Source: Parvularcula sp. IMCC14364 (GTDB lineage: Bacteria; Pseudomonadota; Alphaproteobacteria; Caulobacterales; Parvularculaceae). From it: a stretch of DNA of 64,000 nt. This document shows, one piece after another, positions 9,414-19,300 of the stretch. Position numbers and translations under genes: made by a program. The notes under the pieces were generated by a model. It saw only the letters and a program-made list of their open reading frames with translations, searched no databases and was not told the DNA's origin. How positions within the stretch are numbered: the first letter of the stretch is position 1; the number at the start of each line of letters is the position of its first letter. The stretch spans positions 2,740,001 through 2,804,000 of the forward strand of contig NZ_CP132334.1 in assembly GCF_030758415.1 (NCBI RefSeq), given 5' to 3'.

Positions 9414-10493
9414 TCAACCGCCTGAAGGCAGGAAGATTTTACGGAAAACTGTTGGCAATCCTGCCGTCAAGGGGTCCGCCACCCATTCCCCTTCAAGGTC
9501 GAGCTTTGCGTGTGTTGCCACAATCGTTTCCTGCACTTCCAATACCAAATGAAAATGCGTGAAGGTATGTCGCACTACTTTATTCTGGCTCTGCCAGTTC
9601 GCCCTGAAGGGCGGCGATGGATCAATCGATTTTTCAGTCCGCCAGTCCGTCGTGGGCGGGGCCAGCATCCCTCCCAACAGACCTTTGGGCGCGCGCCGCA
9701 CAAGCAGGACATGATTGTCCGACTTGCGACGAATCACAAACGCGGTTCCATGTCTCGTCGGCTTATCTGCTTTCTTCTTTTTTCGGGGCAGATCAGCAGC
9801 AATACCGCGCGATTGCGCACCGCAGAACTGGCTTAAAGGACAGAGTGAACAAACTGGTTTGCGCGGTGTGCAGATCGTTGCGCCGACATCCATCAACGCC
9901 TGCGCATGATCGCCTGGTCGCTTGACAGGCGTTTCTTGCGCAGCATATGCTCGCAATACTGGCTTGGCATCAGGCAGAGGTGTCTCAACCGCATAAAGCC
10001 TTGCCATTACCCGCTCGATATTGCCATCCATCACCGGCGCAGGTTCGTCAAACGAGATCGCCGCTATAGCAGCCGCCGTGTACGGACCGATCCCTGGCAG
10101 GGCAAGCAGGCCTTGCGCTGTCTCGGGGAACAGACCGTCATGATCCTGCTGCAAGACTTGCGCACATTTATGCAGATTGTGCGCTCTGGCATAATAGCCA
10201 AGCCCCGCCCACTCTGCGAGCACTTCCTCCTGACGTGCTGATGCAAGGTCTGACAGGGTTGGCCACAGGTCGAGAAAGCGCTGATAGCGTGGGGTGACAG
10301 TTGCCACCGTCGTCTGCTGCAGCATGATCTCCGATAGCCACACACGATACGGGTCAGGCTGCATGCCTTTCTTGCGATCCGCGGGAGAGATCCGCCACGG
10401 CAATTCTCGGGCGTGACGGTCATACCAGCGCAACAACGGCTTTGAGATGCCAAGAGGCGCTGCAATACCTTTTGAATTTTGAACAGAAGCCAT
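9414..10493 (-). CDS. mutY: A/G-specific adenine DNA glycosylase MutY
   Basis: MutY removes adenine mispaired with 8-oxoguanine. The product shows PWR near the N-terminus, YRVWLSEIMLQQTTVATV (the helix holding the catalytic Glu), the helix-hairpin-helix LPGIGPYTAAAIAAI followed by PVMDGNIERVMAR (catalytic Asp), and the cluster cysteines CTPRKPVCSLCPLSQFC (C-x6-C-x2-C-x5-C). The C-terminal NUDIX-like domain begins about GTAFVIRRK and recognises 8-oxoG. I start at the ATG at 10493 because longer starts run into the divergent DUF721 gene at 10557. Length about 359 residues is normal. Confidence 0.93.
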   Translation of the reverse strand: MASVQNSKGIAAPLGISKPLLRWYDRHARELPWRISPADRKKGMQPDPYRVWLSEIMLQQTTVATVTPRYQRFLDLWPTLSDLASARQEEVLAEWAGLGYYARAHNLHKCAQVLQQDHDGLFPETAQGLLALPGIGPYTAAAIAAISFDEPAPVMDGNIERVMARLYAVETPLPDAKPVLRAYAAQETPVKRPGDHAQALMDVGATICTPRKPVCSLCPLSQFCGAQSRGIAADLPRKKKKADKPTRHGTAFVIRRKSDNHVLLVRRAPKGLLGGMLAPPTTDWRTEKSIDPSPPFRANWQSQNKVVRHTFTHFHLVLEVQETIVATHAKLDLEGEWVADPLTAGLPTVFRKIFLPSGG

Positions 10494-10556
10494 GGAAATT
10501 TTGATATTTCGATCAGCAAGTGCGAGTATGATCAGGCTTAAAGAGGACACGCCGTT

Positions 10557-11021
10557 TTGCAAGGGCCGATCAAGACCAAACCGCCGCGCTCCGGCGCACC
10601 GCATCTGAGCCGGGAAATGTCGCGCCTGCTGGCGCAGCTCGCCAAAAAGTCAGGTGCCATGGATCCGCGCCTTGCAGCCAACTGGGAGGAGATTGTCGGG
10701 CCTGACCTCGCCCGTCTTTGCCGCCCGCTGCAGACCAAAACGCATGGGCGCGCAAAATCGCTGGAAGTAGCCGTCGCCAATGGCGCCGCCGGAATGCAGC
10801 TCAATTACAAGCTCAGTATCCTGCAACAGAAGGTCAATGCCTATCTCGGCCCCAATGCCATTGCTCGAGTGACCATCCGTCAAACCGGCAAAGCTGGTCT
10901 CGCCCAGAGATCTGCATATTCGGAAGTAGCTGCACCAGCACGGAATCGCGCAGATGAAAATCCTGATGCTGGTGATCTTGAAACCGCTCTCAACCGCATG
11001 AAAGCGCTTCTGAAAGAATAG
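10557..11021 (+). CDS. DUF721 (DciA-like) protein
   Basis: A 154-residue DUF721 protein. The N-terminal half has WEEIVGPDLARLCRP, the conserved W-x-x-x-V-G-x-x-x-A motif, then LEVAVANGAAGMQLNYKL and LGPNAIARVTIRQ, as in the KH-like domain of DciA, which loads the replicative helicase in bacteria without DnaC. That role is established for other DciA proteins and only inferred here. The start is a TTG at 10557 with AGAGG eleven bases upstream. It is divergent from mutY and faces the TonB receptor across a shared terminator. In related bacteria it is commonly followed by the DsbA-like and smc genes, which here begin 4.4 kb later. Confidence 0.75.
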   Translation: MQGPIKTKPPRSGAPHLSREMSRLLAQLAKKSGAMDPRLAANWEEIVGPDLARLCRPLQTKTHGRAKSLEVAVANGAAGMQLNYKLSILQQKVNAYLGPNAIARVTIRQTGKAGLAQRSAYSEVAAPARNRADENPDAGDLETALNRMKALLKE

Positions 11022-11058
11022 CACAGGCTCTCTTACCAGCATCGAGCATCCATGAAGC

Positions 11059-11089
11059 AAAAAGGCCCGGAACATATCCGGGCCTTTTT
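11059..11089. terminator. Bidirectional intrinsic terminator
   Basis: A 13-base perfect stem (11059-11071 with 11077-11089) around the loop ACATA contains a GC core GGCCCGG and is flanked by A5 and T5 runs, so it can stop transcription from both the DUF721 gene and the convergent TonB receptor gene. Confidence 0.9.
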
Positions 11090-11112
11090 CAAAATTAGAT
11101 GGGATTTGAAGC

Positions 11113-13629
11113 TTATTCGCCGCCTACAATATCCCAATTAAGACGAATACCAATTGCACGAGGCGGAGCAACATTGATGCGGAATGTACGAACATTAACA
11201 TCTCCACCATCAAAATCGCTTACAGTCTGATTAAACAGATCATTGCCTGTTACACCTGTCTCAGCATACTCATCAAAAAGGTTATTGGCGAATAATGTAG
11301 CTGACCAATTTCCAGCGTCATAAACAATGGAAGCATTAGCAATGCCAAACCCGTCCAGGACGTAACCATTTCCGCGGCTGTTTGCACGACTGAGAACATC
11401 ACTTTGGTAAGCGTAGCCGAAGTTCCATGTAAGATCGTTTCCGTTTTCAAGAGACTGATCATAAGATGCGAAAACGGAGAACTGGTCTTCAGGGGCACCC
11501 GGCAATCTGTCACCAGACTGACCATCTTCAAAAGCTGTACCAAAGCCAGGAGGTGTGATTGTTCGTACAAGATCAGGCACTGGATCGGTCAACTCGGTTT
11601 CAACATGGCTATAGCTACCACGAAGATTAAGTTGATCTGTTGGCCTCCAGTCAGCAGAGAGTTCGAACCCTTTTGATTCTGCCCCTTCAGCATTCACAAT
11701 GATGGGGATGTTTGCATTAACGGTAGCGGAACTGACCTGTGGGTCAGTCCACTCGATGAAATATACTGCGCCGTTTAGGGTCAGGGCACCATCAGCGAGT
11801 GTCGACTTTATACCTAACTCATAATTGGTTGTCTGGTCCGGCCCGTATTGCGTTTCATCGCGATTGGAAACATTGCCTGGACCGCCTGGGAAAAACTCCT
11901 GTCCGGGCAAGAGCGCGCAAGCTCCCTGGTTATTCGGTGTGTTGGGGTCGAAATCAGGACACGTACCAACACCGTTGGAGTTACCAATACGATACCCCTC
12001 GCTGACAGTGGCATAGACAAGCACATCATCATTAACGTCATAAGACGTATTGAACTTGTACAGTGTACCGCTATCTGACTGGCCGCCGGAAGATGCAAAT
12101 GGGTCGCCTGGAAGCTGACTCTCAATTTCACTCAAGCTGCGCGCAGTGAAGCCCGCATCAAAAAGAGGGAAATCGACCCGGTCAAATGTTACCAACTCGT
12201 AGTCGTAATAGCGCCCACCTACCGTCACCGTCCAGCGGTCGGTAATGTCATAACCTATCTCACCGAAGAAAGCCGTTTCTTCAAGCTCTGTTACGCCTTG
12301 AGAGAAGTACTCAAGATCATCAGGGCGATCTACCAAAAATCCGAAACCTAACGTATTGATCGCATAAGTATCATAGCCGGGGGTGAACTCTGAAGAAGAC
12401 CCTACCGATTCGAAGTCATTATAAAATCCACCAACAATCCAGTTGAACCGGCTATCAGTAGTAGAAACCAGACGAATTTCCTGGTTGAAACGCTCTTCCT
12501 CACCTACTTCACGTGTAAACGAGGTGAAAGAGGGGAAAAGCTCATAAGAGTATTCCAAGGTAATCAAAAGATCGGTCTGATCGCGTTGACCATCATCCTC
12601 AAACTTGCTGAAGCCTGTCGCAGACGTCAGTTCTGCAAACCCGAGATCAGCAACAACTTCCAAAGCGAGAAGCTCGTTAGTGATTTCATTAGGCTCTGGC
12701 ACGCGCGTCCCGGACTCATAACGACCCGCAGGTACAGTTGAGCGGAAACTGTTAATTGTACGCCCGCCAATATCAGCTTTCTGGTAGTAATAAGTCAGCG
12801 TGCCATCCAACCAATCAGTTGGTAGCCAACGCGCGGCAATCCGACCAGAAAGTGTTTCTTCGCTGTCTACATCATTAGCACGGCGAAGATTAGCAGAAAC
12901 TGCTGCAGGATCTGTGAAGTCAGGATCCGGGTCGGAAACACCAATTTGCTGAACTAGAAATGGCTGGTCGATAAAACCGGAATCATCGCGCATATCCAGC
13001 GAGCCACGAATCGCAAATGTATCTGAAAACGTCTTATTAAATGTAAAACCAAAGTCTGTGCTAAGGTCATCTGCTTCTGAATACTGATAGGCTTCTGCGC
13101 GAACAGACAGGCTATCTATATCAAAGTCAGGTTTTTTCGGGATGTAGCGGATCGCGCCACCCAAGGTACCCGCGCCGTAAAGTGTGCCCTGCGGTCCGAG
13201 CAATACTTCTACACGCTCAAGGTCGTTCAGTTTCAGATCGATAAATAGTGGGATTTCACCGACATATGTCGCAACGGTACCGCCACCGTTATTATTGCCG
13301 TCGCCAGAGCCCAGCGGGTCTGCATTGATACCCCGTACGATGATCGGGTTACCCTGACGGCCACCACGGTCAACAATGTTGATGCCGGGTACATAGGCGA
13401 GGAAATCATCCAGTTCATCAAAACCCTGTTCCTGGATCTGTTCAGCGCCAACAGCAGCAATATTGATCGGCACATCCTGTATCGTCTCGTCACGCCTTGT
13501 CGCTGTAACAATGATCGTATCATCGTCACGCGCAGATGCGCCCGTATCCTGTGCGTAAGCGGTGACAGACAGGGCTGTTGTCGCCATAACAGCGATACTA
13601 GCCGAGCCAAGAAGCAGAGATTTTGCCAT
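11113..13629 (-). CDS. TonB-dependent outer-membrane receptor
   Basis: An 838-residue TonB-dependent transporter. A signal peptide ends at AYA-QD (residue about 26). The TonB-box-like DDTIIVTATRR and the plug domain (QDVPINIAAVGAEQI, then PGINIVDRGGRQGNP, RVEVLLGPQGTLYGAGTLGG) fill roughly residues 35-165. The rest is the 22-strand barrel. NLFDEYAETG near the C-terminus is the usual NLFD motif; the last residues IRLNWDIVGGE end in Glu rather than the usual aromatic. The type resembles receptors of sphingomonads and Hyphomonadaceae. Substrate unknown. It is divergent from a TPR-sulfotransferase at 13772, a pairing often seen in these bacteria, and AGAGGG precedes the ATG. Confidence 0.92.
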   Translation of the reverse strand: MAKSLLLGSASIAVMATTALSVTAYAQDTGASARDDDTIIVTATRRDETIQDVPINIAAVGAEQIQEQGFDELDDFLAYVPGINIVDRGGRQGNPIIVRGINADPLGSGDGNNNGGGTVATYVGEIPLFIDLKLNDLERVEVLLGPQGTLYGAGTLGGAIRYIPKKPDFDIDSLSVRAEAYQYSEADDLSTDFGFTFNKTFSDTFAIRGSLDMRDDSGFIDQPFLVQQIGVSDPDPDFTDPAAVSANLRRANDVDSEETLSGRIAARWLPTDWLDGTLTYYYQKADIGGRTINSFRSTVPAGRYESGTRVPEPNEITNELLALEVVADLGFAELTSATGFSKFEDDGQRDQTDLLITLEYSYELFPSFTSFTREVGEEERFNQEIRLVSTTDSRFNWIVGGFYNDFESVGSSSEFTPGYDTYAINTLGFGFLVDRPDDLEYFSQGVTELEETAFFGEIGYDITDRWTVTVGGRYYDYELVTFDRVDFPLFDAGFTARSLSEIESQLPGDPFASSGGQSDSGTLYKFNTSYDVNDDVLVYATVSEGYRIGNSNGVGTCPDFDPNTPNNQGACALLPGQEFFPGGPGNVSNRDETQYGPDQTTNYELGIKSTLADGALTLNGAVYFIEWTDPQVSSATVNANIPIIVNAEGAESKGFELSADWRPTDQLNLRGSYSHVETELTDPVPDLVRTITPPGFGTAFEDGQSGDRLPGAPEDQFSVFASYDQSLENGNDLTWNFGYAYQSDVLSRANSRGNGYVLDGFGIANASIVYDAGNWSATLFANNLFDEYAETGVTGNDLFNQTVSDFDGGDVNVRTFRINVAPPRAIGIRLNWDIVGGE

Positions 13630-13683
13630 GTGTTTACCCTCTTTTTAATGTTAACTTTATGTGACGGTAAAGCGCCGATCATG

Positions 13684-13699
13684 TTAAGCGCAAGTTAAC
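13684..13699. promoter_or_regulatory. CtrA-type box TTAA-N7-TTAAC between TonB receptor and TPR-sulfotransferase
   Basis: TTAA (13684-13687), seven bases, TTAAC (13695-13699): a full match to the CtrA consensus. It lies 55 bases upstream of the receptor start (13629) and 73 bases upstream of the sulfotransferase start (13772), so it could serve either. TTGACA at 13741-13746 with CATAAT at 13766-13771 (19-base spacer) faces the sulfotransferase but would place the -10 directly against its ATG. Confidence 0.4.
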
Positions 13700-13771
13700 G
13701 CTACTGAAACGCGGCCTGATTCGTATATTGCGATGCAAAATTGACACACATTTAGCATAACCATCCATAAT

Positions 13772-15370
13772 ATGTCGGAATTTTCCAACCCCCTTAAAAA
13801 CGCCACACACACTTCTCGGCTTGATGAAGCTGAAATCATGCTCGCGCGACAACGCTATAAAGAAGCGCACACGCTATGCATGGGGGTGCTGAAAGAGGAC
13901 CCGAACGCATACCGGGCCTTCTACCTCCTTGGGATACTTGCGGCAGATCATGACAATCACACCAAGGCCTGTGAGCTGTTCGACAGGGCACAGAACCAGG
14001 CCAGCCCCTCTGCCAGCGCTTTTGCCCAGAAAGCGCGCAGTCTGATTGCCCTTAACCGCCGGGATGCGGCGATAGATACAGCAGCGAAAGCTGCCAGTCT
14101 TGAGCCAGAGGATGCTTTCACGCTTGATACGCTCGGGGTTGTTTTCAGTCGTGCCGGGCTTCACGAAAAAGCAGTCACCTTTTATGAAGCAGCAACGCGC
14201 AAAGCGCCGGAAACCAGCACGTATTTTTACAATCTCGGGGCCGCCCTCCAGTTTGCAGGCAAAATGGAGGAAGCAAATACGGCATATAGACGCTGTCTTG
14301 AATTAACACCTGACGATGCCCGCGCATTGGCGGCCGCGGCGCAGATCACGAAACAAACCAGTGAGCAGAATGACATTCCGGCACTTGAAGCGATGTTTGA
14401 GAGTGCCAGTGATGACGCTGATGCAGCGCTGAAACTGGGCCATGCTCTGGCAAAGGCTTATGAAGACATTGGCAACCCCGCGCAGGCTATGACCTGGCTA
14501 ACCCGCGCCAAGGCAGGCAAAAAGCGACAAATCGCCTATAACACCGCGCGGGACGCCGCGTTGTTTACTGCAGCCAAAAACACCGCAACTGTCAGACATC
14601 GGGGCCATGATGATGCCAGTCCGATATTCATCGTCGGCTTGCCGCGCACCGGCACAACTCTGGTTGATCGTATTCTTTCCAGTCACCCGGAAATAGCCTC
14701 TGCCGGGGAACTGACTGATTTCTCCCTGTCACTGAAACGAGCGACCGGCACAAAGTCTCGCTATGTGCTGGATACAGAAACGCTGGAAGCCGCCGGCACA
14801 GCGGACCTGAGCCTTGTGGGCAAAGACTATATAGCGGCGGCCCGAAAGATCATCCCGGATACGCGTTTCGTTATTGACAAGATGCCGCTGAATTTTCTCT
14901 GTGCGGCGCTCATTCACCAGGCCCTGCCGAGCGCCAGAATCATCTGCTTGCGGCGACACCCGGCAGATAGTGTCCTCAGCAATTACCGGCAAATGTTTGC
15001 AACCGGCTTTTCCTACTACAACTATTCGTTCGATCTGGCAGACACTGCACAATACTATGTCGCCTTCGATAAACTGATACGTCACTGGCGGGAGCAGCTC
15101 CCGGCGACCCATTTTACCGAGGTGAGCTACGAAAATATCGTGGCGGATATTGAAACCGAAGCCCGGCGGCTGATCAACTTCTGCTCTCTGGACTGGGATC
15201 CGGCCTGTATTTCCTTCCATGAAAACGCAGCACCGGTCGCAACCGCCAGTTCTGCGCAGGTTCGGCAACCTCTATACGCCAGTTCGGTGGGTCGCTGGCA
15301 GCGTTACCGGGACTATATGCAGCCGGCACTTGAGATACTGGAAGGGGCAGGACTCCTGGAGACTTCATGA
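13772..15370 (+). CDS. TPR-repeat sulfotransferase family protein
   Basis: A 532-residue two-domain protein. The first half holds about five tetratricopeptide repeats (for example DAFTLDTLGVVFSRAG and TYFYNLGAALQFAGKMEEA), a protein-binding scaffold. The second half is a sulfotransferase: PIFIVGLPRTGTTLVDRIL (about 286-304) is the 5'-phosphosulfate loop and RIICLRRHPADSVLSNYR the 3'-phosphate motif; RYRDYMQPALEIL is the usual end. There is no signal peptide, so it is cytoplasmic. It is divergent from the TonB receptor, a pairing that recurs in sphingomonads and relatives. If the promoter TTGACA/CATAAT is real, translation may begin at a later Met (13838). Substrate unknown. Confidence 0.85.
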   Translation: MSEFSNPLKNATHTSRLDEAEIMLARQRYKEAHTLCMGVLKEDPNAYRAFYLLGILAADHDNHTKACELFDRAQNQASPSASAFAQKARSLIALNRRDAAIDTAAKAASLEPEDAFTLDTLGVVFSRAGLHEKAVTFYEAATRKAPETSTYFYNLGAALQFAGKMEEANTAYRRCLELTPDDARALAAAAQITKQTSEQNDIPALEAMFESASDDADAALKLGHALAKAYEDIGNPAQAMTWLTRAKAGKKRQIAYNTARDAALFTAAKNTATVRHRGHDDASPIFIVGLPRTGTTLVDRILSSHPEIASAGELTDFSLSLKRATGTKSRYVLDTETLEAAGTADLSLVGKDYIAAARKIIPDTRFVIDKMPLNFLCAALIHQALPSARIICLRRHPADSVLSNYRQMFATGFSYYNYSFDLADTAQYYVAFDKLIRHWREQLPATHFTEVSYENIVADIETEARRLINFCSLDWDPACISFHENAAPVATASSAQVRQPLYASSVGRWQRYRDYMQPALEILEGAGLLETS

Positions 15371-15470
15371 AACCTCGGATAGTCTGCCCGCCGAGGACGC
15401 ACTACCTCTTGTCTTTCGGCCCGTGATCAGCAATTTTGCGGGAGAGTTATTCCAAGGACAGGAGCCTATC

Positions 15471-16190
15471 ATGCTTACCTCCAGACTGTTTTTCATCGGC
15501 GCGGCTTGCGCGCTTGCTCTTTCTGCTTGCGGTAAATCGAACAGCGGCGCTGATGCGGCAGAAATATCCGACACACAGACAAGCGCCCAGACACAGCCTG
15601 TCACATCGAACCCGGCCCCCGGTGACAGCGCGCCAGCCGCCACAGGCGATTCCCTCGCTCTGGCTGAGATGAGCATGGGAGACCCGAACGCGCCGGTCAA
15701 AATGGTGGAATATGCCTCCCTCACCTGCCCGCATTGCGCAACATTCCACGCCACGATGTTTCCGCGAGTGAAAGAAGAATATATCGACACCGGCAAGGTG
15801 CACTTCACGTTCCGCGAATTCCCGTTGCAACGCCTTGATTATCTTGTATTCGCCCTGTCACGCTGTGCCGCAGAAGGGCGCGGAGCAGATGGTTATTTTG
15901 CTATGCTGTCCACTTTGTTCAAAAACCAGAATACCTGGATGAGCAGCAACCGTGACGCAGAGATTCTGAAATATGCCGCGCAGGCCGGACTGAATGAAAG
16001 CGCCTTCCGCAGTTGCGTCAGTCGCCCTGAAATCACCGAGAAAGTACAGGCCTCAAGACAGGCCGGCATGGATGCAGGGGTAAACTCTACGCCAAGCTTC
16101 GTTCTGAATGGTGAAAAAATGGATCGCTATCGTTCTGTGGATGAGTATTTCGAGATGCTCGACGCAGCAGTCACGGCCGCGAGCAACTAG
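15471..16190 (+). CDS. DsbA-family thiol-disulfide oxidoreductase, predicted lipoprotein
   Basis: A 239-residue periplasmic thioredoxin-fold protein. The N-terminus is a lipoprotein signal: hydrophobic LFFIGAACALALSAC with the lipobox LSAC (Cys about 20). After a low-complexity linker rich in S, T, A and P the DsbA domain starts at MGDPNAPVKMVEYASLTCPHCATFH; CPHC is the active site. VNSTPSFVLNG holds the cis-proline (TPSF). The start is the ATG at 15471 with AAGGACAGGAG just upstream; longer frames run into the preceding gene. It resembles the DsbA-like proteins that precede smc in many alphaproteobacteria. Confidence 0.9.
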   Translation: MLTSRLFFIGAACALALSACGKSNSGADAAEISDTQTSAQTQPVTSNPAPGDSAPAATGDSLALAEMSMGDPNAPVKMVEYASLTCPHCATFHATMFPRVKEEYIDTGKVHFTFREFPLQRLDYLVFALSRCAAEGRGADGYFAMLSTLFKNQNTWMSSNRDAEILKYAAQAGLNESAFRSCVSRPEITEKVQASRQAGMDAGVNSTPSFVLNGEKMDRYRSVDEYFEMLDAAVTAASN

Positions 16191-16224
16191 ACTTTTCGCA
16201 CTATCAGAAGTGTTTTCCACAGAA

Positions 16225-16254
16225 GGGTGGGCTTGATGAGCCCGCCCCTTTTCT
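16225..16254 (+). terminator. Intrinsic terminator after the DsbA-like gene
   Basis: A nine-pair stem (16225-16233 with 16239-16247, one G-T pair) around the loop TGATG is followed by CTTTTCTT. It separates the DsbA-like gene from smc, which therefore needs its own promoter within 16255-16364; none is obvious there. Confidence 0.7.
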
Positions 16255-16364
16255 TGCTGACAGGAATCGCGGCAGTTTCTTCTCTTATGGTGGGATTTAT
16301 CCCGGCCGCCAGCCGGGGTAAGATATTTTGGGGTGAGCATTGATGCTCACTGGAAAGTCGTCGC

Positions 16365-19300
16365 ATGAAGTTTGAAAAATTGCGCCTTGTGGGGTTCAAG
16401 TCCTTTGTTGAACCAACTGATTTCGAGATCAGGCCCGGCCTGACTGGTATTGTGGGGCCAAACGGGTGCGGCAAGTCCAACCTTCTGGAAGCGCTGCGCT
16501 GGGTCATGGGGGCAACATCTGCCAAGGCCCTGCGGGGCGGCGGCATGGAAGACGTTATCTTTGCAGGCACGACCGACAGGCCGGCCCGTAACTGGGCTGA
16601 AGTCATCCTGACAGTGATGAATGACAAGCGCGACCTGCCGGCTGAATATAATGAGCATGAGACGCTGGAAGTCTCACGCCGTATCCTGCGCAAGGAAGAA
16701 GGCTCCCAGTCGATCTACAAGATCAACGGTAAGGAAGTGCGAGCACGCGACATCCAGCTGCTGTTCGCTGATGCCTCAACTGGCGCCAATTCTCCCGCAC
16801 TGGTCCGCCAGGGGCAGATTTCCGAGTTGATCAACGCCAAGCCGCAGAACCGGCGCAAATTGCTTGAAGAGGCGGCTGGCATTACCGGGCTGTACACACG
16901 TCGTCATGAAGCGGAGTTGCGGTTGCGGGCCGCCGAGACCAATCTCGACCGTCTGAACGATGTGACCGGTGAACTGGAAACACAACGCTCGACACTGGCG
17001 CGACAAGCCCGGCAGGCAACGCGCTATCGTAATCTCTCCGGTGATATTCGCCGTACGGAAGCCTATGTAGCTTACCTGCGCTGGCAGGATGCCACCAGCG
17101 CCCTGACAGAAGTTGATGGCAACCTGGCTGAAGTGAATACGCTTGTTGAAGAAGCTGTGCGCGTTTCTGCGACCGCTTCTGCTGCACAGGTAACCGCTCA
17201 TGAGGTACTGGAGCCTTTGCGACAGAAAGAGGCTGAAACCGGTGCAGCGCTGCATCGCCTGACCGTGGCAATGGAGGGCCTTGATGCTGAACTGGCGCGT
17301 GCACAAGGTGAAAGCGAACGCCTGAGTAGTGAAAAAGAGCAGCTTGAACGGGACATCACCCGCGAGAATGATCTGGGTACTGACGCCACACAAGCGCTGG
17401 AGCAGCTTGCTTCAGAAGAAGAGCAACTCAAGGCCCGCATGGCAGCAGAGACGGACCGGCTGACACAGGCAGAATCAGCCATGGCAGATGCTGCAGAGCG
17501 CCAGAACGAAGCTGAGAAAACCTATGACCGCAACAATCAGGATGCCGCCGAACTGGAAGCGGAGCGCCGGTCATTGGGTAATGCGGTTGCCGCAACGCAG
17601 GGCCGTGTTGAAAAACTGAACCGCGAGCATAATCGTCGACTCGAGGAAAAAGAGGGCCTTGAACCAAGCACAGAGCAAAGTCAGAAACTCTCTATCCTGA
17701 ACAACACAGCGGCTGAAGCGACAGAAAAACTGTCCACAACCGAAGCACATGCCGCCCGCAGCGAAGAAGCTTTGCAGCGTGCCGGAGAGCGCGAGGAATT
17801 GGCCCGCGCGCCCATGCAGAAATCTGCCAAAATACTGACGGAATTACAGGCAGAAGCAGAAACCATCGCGCGCTTCCTCGATACGGGCGATGATACAGAT
17901 CATGCCGCCCTGATTGAAGAAATTGATGTTGAAACGGGATATGAGACAGCGCTAGCTGCCGCCCTTGGAGATGATCTTGACGCAGCACTGACACAGGAAG
18001 CCGCAACCTTCTGGTCCTCTGTTGGTGGGGAAGCCTTGATTACAGGACAAATGCCATCTGGCAGCGATCACCTGTCGAACTTCGTCACTGCCCCACCAGC
18101 CCTGGCGCGGCGCCTTGCATCAATCGGCGTGGTCGAACGTGAGGAAGGGGACCGTCTGCAAGCAGATCTTTTACCCGGACAACGTCTCGTCTCCCGGGAG
18201 GGCGACCTGTGGCGCTGGGATGGCTATGTCCAGCGTGCTGAGGCCAAGACCGCCGCCGCCATAAGGCTTGAGCAACGCAATCGGCTATCTGCTCTCAAGT
18301 CTGATATTCACACTGCTGAACAGTCGGCGCAAAAGGCCGAGAGGGAGTTTGAGGAAAGTGTCAGTAATCGCAAAGCCGCACAGGCAGAGCGCGAAACGGC
18401 CCGGCAGGAACTGAAAACAGCCCGCCAGCAAAAAGCCGATGCGGACAGAGCGTTATCCGACGCGGAGAAGACATATGAGCGTACCAGCGCCATGCTCCGT
18501 GCCGTCTGCGAAACAATTGAACGCCTAGAGGCAGATCGGGCAGAAGCGGTCAGTGAGCTGGCTAGCGCTGAAACGGCATTAGCGAATCTGCCCGATTTAA
18601 CTGCTTTGCGCGAGACAGTCAGCGCGGCGCGCGAACAACTCACAACGTCCCGCGCGCAGGCCAGCGAGACAAGAGCCGCTTTCAACGACCTGTCCCGCGA
18701 AGCAAAGATGCGCGCTGACCGTCTTGCAGAAATTGCCCGGGAGCGCGGCGTCTGGGGCACACGGAATGAAACTGCCAACGCGCGAATTTCTGAGCTGCAG
18801 GGGCGGCTTGAAGAAACCGCCAATGCCCTTGCCGCCAGACGGGATGCACCAACACTTATCGAAGAAAAGCGAAAAAGTCTGTTCGAGCAATTGGAAGTCG
18901 CAGAATCCCGCCGTCGTCATGCTGCCGATGAACTGGCTTCAGCTCAAACCGCAGCAGCCGAAGCAGATAAGGCCGTTCGCGCAAGTGAGGCTGAAACCAG
19001 TGCTGCTCGCGAAGAACGCGCCCGCCTTCAGGCACAGCTTGAAGCAGCGCGCACGCGCGTTGAAGAAGCAGTGGCTCTTGCACGCGAGAATTGTGATGCA
19101 GCGCCGGAAGAACTCTTGCAGATTACAGAGCACAAGGAAGGCAAGGACTTGCCGACGCGCGAGGAAGTGGACCGCAAACTTGAGCGCTACAAACGCGAGC
19201 GGGAAAATCTTGGCGGCGTCAACTTGCGCGCGGACACTGAAATGGAAGAGATTGACACGCGCCTGACAGAAATTGTCGAGGAGCGTGAGGACTGTGAAGC

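Noticed and set aside
9414-10604. Longer MutY start at 10604
   Set aside because: The extra 37 residues overlap the divergent DUF721 gene start and do not resemble MutY; the ATG at 10493 fits the family.
11650-11675. tRNA-like GTTCGAACCC stretch inside the TonB receptor gene
   Set aside because: It is part of a coding sequence and no acceptor or anticodon stem is present.
15219-15470. N-terminal extension of the DsbA-like gene
   Set aside because: The extension overlaps the sulfotransferase end; the lipoprotein signal begins at 15471 with a good ribosome site.
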